This document shows positions 59,346-64,000 of a stretch of DNA of 64,000 nucleotides, piece by piece; positions within the stretch are counted from its first letter, which is position 1, and the number at the start of each line of letters is the position of its first letter. A program made the translations under genes and the position numbers. This stretch comes from Aquisalimonas lutea. GTDB lineage: Bacteria; Pseudomonadota; Gammaproteobacteria; Nitrococcales; Aquisalimonadaceae. The stretch spans positions 39,230 to 103,229 of the forward strand of contig NZ_JAUFPK010000001.1 in NCBI RefSeq assembly GCF_030409225.1, given 5' to 3'. The notes beneath the pieces were generated by a model. It was not told the origin of the DNA. It saw only the letters and a program-made list of their open reading frames with translations, and made no database searches.

Positions 59346-60176
59346 TCAGTAGCCGGCGAGATCCAGGTCGAGCCCCGCCGGGACCCGGGTCAGGCGCTCG
59401 ACCCCCGTTGCCACCGTGCCGCCCGGCCCCAGCTCCAGCCAGCGATACCCCGGAGGCTGCGGGTCGATACTGAAATCGTCGCTGCTGGGCGAGAACTGGA
59501 TGCAGGTGCTCGGGCTCGCCAGCAGCCGGACCGGCCCGTGCCAGTCATCGTATTCCTGGTGGATATGCCCCCAGATCACCGCGCGAACAGTGTCGTGACG
59601 ATCGAGGATGCGGAACAGGGCATCGCCGTTGTCCACTCCGATGCGATCGATCCAGCGGCAGCCGACGGACACCGGATGGTGGTGCAGCCCGACGAGCACA
59701 TGGCGATCGGGATTGGCCCCGAGGCAGTCATCCAGCCACTGGAGCTGCTCGTCGGAGAGGTGGCCGCCCGTGGCTCCGGGAATCGTGGAGTCCAGCATGA
59801 TGAACAGCCAGTCGCCGGCGACGAGGTGCGCGGTACGCTGCACCGGGCCGGTGTGGAACACGCGCGCCATGGCGTCGGCATCGTCGTGGTTCCCCGGAAT
59901 CACCAGCCCGGGCATGCCCAGGGCATCGAAACGCCGCTTGGCCTCGCGATAGGCGGACTCGCGGTCACGGGCGCCGTCATGGACCAGGTCGCCGGTGAGC
60001 AGCAGCAGGTCGGCCCGGTCCCAGCGGCGGCGCACCTCGTCGACGACGGCGTCGCAGGTGGCCTCGGTATCAACACCGGCCAGCCGCCCGCTGTCGCCGT
60101 ACAGGTGCGTATCCGTGATCTGCAGCACCCGCAGGGTCCGCCCCCGCGGCAAGTCGGCTAAATGCATACGCGCCAT
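59346..60176 (-). CDS. cpdA: 3',5'-cyclic AMP phosphodiesterase, CpdA-type
   Basis: Class III metallophosphoesterase expected to hydrolyse cAMP. From the ATG at 60176 the 276-aa protein has metal ligands Asp22 and His24 (ITDTHLYG), then TGDLVHDG, IPGNHDDADAM, LHHHPV and WGHIHQEYDD, all of the CpdA pattern. With this start the first two ligands have the same numbers as in E. coli. ATG 60167 and an extension to 60260 are also open. Substrate is inferred; related enzymes act on other phosphodiesters. Confidence 0.87.
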   Translation of the reverse strand: MARMHLADLPRGRTLRVLQITDTHLYGDSGRLAGVDTEATCDAVVDEVRRRWDRADLLLLTGDLVHDGARDRESAYREAKRRFDALGMPGLVIPGNHDDADAMARVFHTGPVQRTAHLVAGDWLFIMLDSTIPGATGGHLSDEQLQWLDDCLGANPDRHVLVGLHHHPVSVGCRWIDRIGVDNGDALFRILDRHDTVRAVIWGHIHQEYDDWHGPVRLLASPSTCIQFSPSSDDFSIDPQPPGYRWLELGPGGTVATGVERLTRVPAGLDLDLAGY

Positions 60177-60307
60177 GGCCTCTGGATGATGCCCTTCCCA
60201 GGCACTGATATGATGACGAGTCTTGCGTGAACAAACCCTTGTTTCTGTTGTGGCCGTCACATTTCACGGGTCCGGTCTGCATCCGGACCCCATCCGCCGG
60301 AAGTGCC

Positions 60308-60973
60308 ATGACCGAAAAGACGCTCAACCTCGACACACGCCTTCACGACTACCTGCTGGACATCCTGCCGCCGGAGAGCGACGTGGAGGCCCGCCTGCGA
60401 CGGCGTACCGCGGAGTACGCCGCCCCGCAGATGCGCATCGGCCTGGAGCAGGCGCGCTTCATGCGCGTTCTCGCCCGGGCAATGGCGGCTCGGCGGGTGC
60501 TGGAGATCGGCACGTTCACCGGCTACTCCGCCCTGGCCATGGCCCAGGCCCTGCCGCCCGACGGCCGCCTGGTGACGCTGGACCATGACCCGGAGAGCAC
60601 GGCCGAGGCGCGCGGGTTCTGGGAGCAGGCCGGGGTCGCCGACCGCATCGAGCTGCGCCTGGGGGATGCCGCCGAGTCGCTGCAGGCACTGATGGACGAG
60701 CACCGGGCGGGAACGTTCGATCTGGCGTTCATCGACGCCGACAAGGAACGCTACCACCACTACTACGAGTGCGCCCTGGAGCTGATCCGGCCCGGCGGCG
60801 TCATCGCCGTGGACAATGTCCTGTGGTCCGGCGCGGTGGCCGACCCGGAGGACACGCGGGCGAGCACCGAAGCGCTGCGGGCGTTCAACCGGCGGCTGCG
60901 GGACGACGCCCGGGTCGACGTCAGCGTCATCCCCATCGGCGACGGCGTCACGCTGGCCACCAGGCTGAGCTAA
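60308..60973 (+). CDS. SAM-dependent O-methyltransferase (CCoAOMT-like)
   Basis: A 221-aa class I methyltransferase of the caffeoyl-CoA/catechol O-methyltransferase type, with the SAM motif VLEIGTFTGYSALAMAQAL, the metal aspartate in FIDADKERYHHYYE and VIAVDNVLWSGAV. Bacterial members act on catechol-like small molecules; the substrate here is unknown. The start at 60308 fits the family, and 27 residues upstream are open. Upstream lies the divergent cpdA. The gap 60974-61193 to the convergent regulator holds no feature I can support. Confidence 0.9.
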   Translation: MTEKTLNLDTRLHDYLLDILPPESDVEARLRRRTAEYAAPQMRIGLEQARFMRVLARAMAARRVLEIGTFTGYSALAMAQALPPDGRLVTLDHDPESTAEARGFWEQAGVADRIELRLGDAAESLQALMDEHRAGTFDLAFIDADKERYHHYYECALELIRPGGVIAVDNVLWSGAVADPEDTRASTEALRAFNRRLRDDARVDVSVIPIGDGVTLATRLS

Positions 60974-61193
60974 CCGGGCTCTGTCGACAACGTTGCCCGC
61001 GGAGACACGCCGACGAACGCCGGCTTTGCGGCATTGGCAACCCCATGGAGGCGCTGTGGATCCTGGTTCAGCATACCCGGGGATCGACAATGCGCCATGA
61101 CCACCCGTCCAGCGTCTCCGCCCCTCGGGGCTGGAGCACCGCAGCACGGCGGCGGCCAAAGCGACCCACGACGTCGTATTGGTCACGACCCCG

Positions 61194-63179
61194 TCAGGAT
61201 CCGGCAGGCAATCCACCGCTTCGCCGATCGATTCCGTGGCGGCGCATCCTCCGGTAGAGGGTGCTGCGGCCCAAGCTGAGCGCTTCGGCCGTACGCGTCA
61301 CGTTCCAGTCGTGGCGGCGCAGGCAGTCGATGAGCACATCGCGTTCCGCGTTGGCAAGACGGGTCGCTTCCGTGGGCCGTACCCGCGGCCGCGATCCATT
61401 GGCCTGCGGGATTTCAGCGATTCCGGTGCTCAAGTCTTCCGCATGAATGACCCCGGCGTCAGACAGCGCTGCTGCGGTACGCAACTCGTTCCGGAGTTCC
61501 CGCAGATTGCCCGGCCAGTGATAGTTCAACAGACGGGCGCGGGCCTGCTCACCAAGATGCAGCTCCGGACCACCCTCCTCGCGGAGAATTCTGTCGATCA
61601 GATCATCGAGATCACTCCGGTCCCGGAGCGCCGGCAGCTCGACTTGCAGGCCCTTAAGGCGGTAGAAAAGATCCTGGCGGAACTGTCCCTGGCCCACCCG
61701 TGCCTGGAGGTCGCAGTGGGTCGCGCTGACCAGATGGATATCGACGGGGATGGCACGGTCCCCTCCCAGCGGGATCACCTCGCGCTGCTCCAGTACGCGG
61801 AGAAGCCGGCTCTGCAGCTCCAGGGGCATATCTCCGATCTCGTCGAGGAACAACGTCCCACCGTCAGCCTGGGCGATCTTCCCTCTTCTTCCGCCCTTTT
61901 GCGCCCCAGTGAACGCACCGGCCTCATAGCCGAACAGCTCGCTCTCTATGAGGTGCTCCGGGATGGCGGCACAGTTCACGGCAACGAAGGGTTGATCACG
62001 GCCGGCACACCCATCATGCAGCGCCCGCGCAAACCACTCCTTACCGGTGCCGGTCTCACCCTGGAGCAGAATCGGTATACCCCTGGTCATTACGCGCCGG
62101 GCACGCTCTGCTTGCCGCTGCACGTTGTCATCCTTGCCCAGGGATGCCTGGCCACCCGCGTTACGCCTCGCCGATGTTATGCCTAGCGCATTTCTTGCCT
62201 CTCTCGCCCGGTCTCCGGGCACGCCCATATCGCGGCCGTGCTCGGCACTCGCAAAGTACTGCGTGCCGTGATTCAGCGAGCGGATGGGTCGCAGACGAAT
62301 CTGCCGGGCCCCCGCCAGCTGGTCCAGTTGCGCCAGGTCCAGATCGAACACCTGGTCGACGCGGGAGCCGACGAGCGCATTGCGGTCAGCGACGCCCAGA
62401 TAGTTGAGAGCGTTCTGATCCACCGCAAGAATCAGGCCCTGCTCACTCACCGCCATAGCGGCATCATTGATCAGACCCACGTACTCGGGGCGCGCATGGA
62501 ACCGAAGCAGAAGGGCGTCCGGGAAGTTCCGGACAAAGTAGCACTTGGCAATATGTTGCGCCGACATGGTCACCAGAGCCAACGTATGGAGTTGGCTCTC
62601 CGGGGTATCCCGGGCATTGACGGAAGATGCATCCAGCACGCCGAGAAGCTCTCCCCGAGGATCCAGAATCGGAGCGCCGGAGCAGCTCAGGGCATGGTGA
62701 CGACTGCGGAAGTGCTGGTCCCGGTGAACGGTCACCGGCTGACGTTCGACGATGCAAGTCCCCACTCCGTTCGTCCCCTCGGTACGCTCGTCCCAGACCG
62801 CACCAAGCCATAATCCCGCCGCGCGAAAATCGCGCTTCAGGTTGGGGTCGCTGACCGAGTCGAGAATCAATCCGTCCGCGGACGTCAGAAGAAGGGCGTA
62901 ACCGGAACCCGCGATTTGCTGATAGAGAGTGCTTATCTCCGCGCGGGCCAACCGGACGAATTCGCCGTACTCATCCACGCGCTCGGAAAGTGTGGCATTC
63001 TCTACCACCGTCGGCTGCGAGCGTTCACCACGATCAATCCCGTACTGCTCGTCACACCGGCCCCAGGACCGGAGGATCATGGACTGGTTGACTTGCTGCG
63101 GCCGCGGGACGCCTCGTCCGGTGGCAATCCGTGAACTCGCTGGTGCCTCCGGAAGCGCACCACGTTGCACGCGCGGCAT
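61194..63179 (-). CDS. sigma-54-dependent activator, AcoR-type
   Basis: A 661-aa enhancer-binding protein. The N-terminal GAF-type sensor region (about 60-215, with EGTNGVGTCIVERQPVTVH) is followed by a PAS-like segment (about 225-310), the AAA+ domain with Walker A GETGTGKE (374-381), the sigma-54 contact loop GAFTGA (421-426) and Walker B GGTLFLDEIGD, and a Fis-type helix-turn-helix (about 615-650, NVTRTAEALSLGRSTLYRRM). This order is that of AcoR, which responds to acetoin or alcohols and aldehydes. The DUF779 and alcohol dehydrogenase genes upstream on the same strand are the likely targets. The start follows AGGAGGAGAGACACC. Its DNA looks less GC-rich than the rest of the window. Confidence 0.92.
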   Translation of the reverse strand: MPRVQRGALPEAPASSRIATGRGVPRPQQVNQSMILRSWGRCDEQYGIDRGERSQPTVVENATLSERVDEYGEFVRLARAEISTLYQQIAGSGYALLLTSADGLILDSVSDPNLKRDFRAAGLWLGAVWDERTEGTNGVGTCIVERQPVTVHRDQHFRSRHHALSCSGAPILDPRGELLGVLDASSVNARDTPESQLHTLALVTMSAQHIAKCYFVRNFPDALLLRFHARPEYVGLINDAAMAVSEQGLILAVDQNALNYLGVADRNALVGSRVDQVFDLDLAQLDQLAGARQIRLRPIRSLNHGTQYFASAEHGRDMGVPGDRAREARNALGITSARRNAGGQASLGKDDNVQRQAERARRVMTRGIPILLQGETGTGKEWFARALHDGCAGRDQPFVAVNCAAIPEHLIESELFGYEAGAFTGAQKGGRRGKIAQADGGTLFLDEIGDMPLELQSRLLRVLEQREVIPLGGDRAIPVDIHLVSATHCDLQARVGQGQFRQDLFYRLKGLQVELPALRDRSDLDDLIDRILREEGGPELHLGEQARARLLNYHWPGNLRELRNELRTAAALSDAGVIHAEDLSTGIAEIPQANGSRPRVRPTEATRLANAERDVLIDCLRRHDWNVTRTAEALSLGRSTLYRRMRRHGIDRRSGGLPAGS

Positions 63180-63276
63180 GGTGTCTCTCCTCCTCTGGCG
63201 CGTTCCGGCGCCCTGATTATCGTTCCAAGCTAGCAGCCCCCCACGCTACTGTCATCCTGGAGGAGCCGACCAGGAA

Positions 63277-63672
63277 TCACCGATCACCCGAGGCAACTGG
63301 CTGTCGCTCAAGTTGCTCCTGCTCCTGCTCGGAAAACAGCCGCGAGCGCGTCAGGAAGCGAACCCCTTCCGGCCCTTCCAGCGAGAACATTCCTCCGCGC
63401 CCCGGAACGACATCGATGATCAACTGGGTATGGGCCCAGTACTCGAACTGCGACCGGCTCATGTAAAAGGGAGAGTCGCCGATTTCACCGAGCTTCACAT
63501 CGGAGCTCCCGACCCGGAGCTCGCCTTGCGGATAACACATCGGCGAGCTGCCGTCGCAGCAGCCTCCCGACTGGTGAAACATCAGCGGTCCGTGCTCCGC
63601 CCGCAGCTGTTCGATGAGCTCCAGGGCCGCGTCCGTCGCAACCACTCTTGCCACCGGTTGATCCACCATCAC
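63277..63672 (-). CDS. DUF779 protein
   Basis: A 131-aa protein of the DUF779 family with the cysteine motif SGGCCDGSSPMCYP (Cys38, 39, 46), then DSPFYMSRSQFEYWAHTQLIIDVVPGRGGMFSLEGPEG in several family blocks. Such genes accompany acetaldehyde or alcohol dehydrogenase genes; the cysteines suggest metal binding, but the role is unknown. It lies between the alcohol dehydrogenase end and the AcoR-type regulator, all on the minus strand. GGAGGAGCGTG precedes the ATG. Confidence 0.9.
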   Translation of the reverse strand: MMVDQPVARVVATDAALELIEQLRAEHGPLMFHQSGGCCDGSSPMCYPQGELRVGSSDVKLGEIGDSPFYMSRSQFEYWAHTQLIIDVVPGRGGMFSLEGPEGVRFLTRSRLFSEQEQEQLERQPVASGDR

Positions 63673-63700
63673 GCTCCTCCTTGCAACAGGCGTTTCAGGC

Positions 63701-63731
63701 CATTCCGGCCTGGAGAGTGCAGGCCGGAATG
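63701..63731 (-). terminator. Hairpin between alcohol dehydrogenase and DUF779 genes
   Basis: A perfect 12-bp inverted repeat (63701-63712 with 63720-63731, 7-nt loop) starts 16 bp after the alcohol dehydrogenase stop. There is no U-tract. It could be a partial terminator that lowers expression of DUF779 relative to the dehydrogenase. Confidence 0.45.
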
Positions 63732-63746
63732 AAGGGAAGGCGGGGT

Positions 63747-64000
63747 CTATCCGCTTGCCAGATCGAGCACGACGCGACCGTCGATCTTGCCGTCCCGCAT
63801 CTCCTGGAGGACGCCGTTAATATCTTCCAGCCGCGCCGTGCGAACCGTCGGACTGACAAGCCCCTCCTTCGCAAAGTCCAGGGACTCCTGCAGATCCAGC
63901 CGTGTACCCACAATGGACCCGCGCACCGTGATGCCATTGAGAACGACGTCAAAGATGGGCAGCGGAAAATCACCCGGCGGCAGGCCGTTCAAGGCCACGG
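63747..64000 (-). CDS. zinc-dependent alcohol dehydrogenase, C-terminal part
   Basis: Cut by the window end, so the N-terminal part with the zinc ligands and most of the Rossmann fold is missing. The 84 visible residues have LNGLPPGDFPLPIFDVVLNG, ITVRGSIVGTRLDL and the terminal MRDGKIDGRVVLDLASG, which are typical of propanol-preferring AdhP-type medium-chain dehydrogenases. It would oxidise short alcohols with NAD+. It is followed by DUF779 and the AcoR-type regulator. The upstream promoter, where a sigma-54 site would be expected, is outside the window. Confidence 0.88.
   Translation of the reverse strand, partial: VALNGLPPGDFPLPIFDVVLNGITVRGSIVGTRLDLQESLDFAKEGLVSPTVRTARLEDINGVLQEMRDGKIDGRVVLDLASG

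Noticed and set aside
60974-61193. Short frames in the gap between the O-methyltransferase and the regulator
   Set aside because: No ribosome site, no motif and no strong hairpin; nothing supportable.
61179-62186. Open frame antisense to the AcoR-type regulator
   Set aside because: The minus strand carries all sigma-54 activator motifs in order; the antisense frame has none.

Overview
This window reads as a chromosomal segment of a high-G+C gammaproteobacterium. I infer a lineage near the Ectothiorhodospiraceae or other halophilic/alkaliphilic Chromatiales-type bacteria, because the Gram-negative envelope genes, gene orders shared with Pseudomonas and acidic proteins occur together with a pyrophosphate-dependent phosphofructokinase. 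The genus cannot be fixed from sequence alone. Genes are tightly packed, many overlap by 4-11 bp, and I see no insertion sequence, prophage, CRISPR array or rRNA operon. Because G+C is high, nearly every gene has long antisense open frames; these were left out.

Layout. 1-7.0 kb: the conserved block prs, tRNA-Gln(UUG), ispE, lolB, a TPR lipoprotein (LbcA-like), with hemA and prfA diverging. 7.0-10.2 kb: a zinc-uptake operon znuABC with a candidate Zur site, then dksA. 10.4-12.8 kb: DAHP synthase and a strongly divergent ClpX-like ATPase. 12.9-14.9 kb: a Trm112-like protein, prmC and moeB. 14.9-19.1 kb: hslO and gatCAB. 19.4-29.7 kb: one long cell-elongation cluster mreB-mreC-mreD-mrdA-rodA-mltB-rlpA-dacA followed by ybeD-lipB and a hotdog thioesterase. 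29.8-31.4 kb: the peptidoglycan-recycling pair amgK-murU. 31.6-40.3 kb: lptD-surA-pdxA-rsmA, a usp/small ORF/transaldolase insertion, then apaG-apaH. 40.3-44.9 kb: ampD-ampE, a DUF255 protein and an HDOD protein. 44.8-50.6 kb: prmA, a zinc-ribbon/DUF3426 membrane protein, fis, purH, purD and an uncharacterised small protein. 50.8-52.6 kb: ppa and PPi-dependent pfk. 52.9-55.5 kb: mpl-ubiX-LON-domain protein. 55.8-61 kb: hemL, thiE, rubredoxin, a tail-anchored coiled-coil protein, cpdA and an O-methyltransferase. 61.2-64 kb: an AcoR-type sigma-54 activator, a DUF779 protein and the end of a zinc alcohol dehydrogenase.

Themes. The window is rich in peptidoglycan synthesis (MreBCD, PBP2, RodA), trimming (MltB, RlpA, DacA, AmpD) and recycling (AmgK, MurU, Mpl, AmpE), with outer-membrane biogenesis (LptD, SurA, LolB, LbcA-like). 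A second theme is translation fidelity (RF1, PrmC, PrmA, RsmA, GatCAB, tRNA-Gln). A third is tetrapyrrole and cofactor synthesis (HemA, HemL, PdxA, ThiE, LipB, MoeB, UbiX).

The items most worth a second look are the ClpX paralog that keeps its ATPase motifs but lacks the aromatic pore loop, RKH loop and ClpP-docking loop; an apparent AUU start codon for mreC; a Trm112-like protein directly upstream of prmC; and the ppa/PPi-PFK pair beside an uncharacterised four-cysteine protein.
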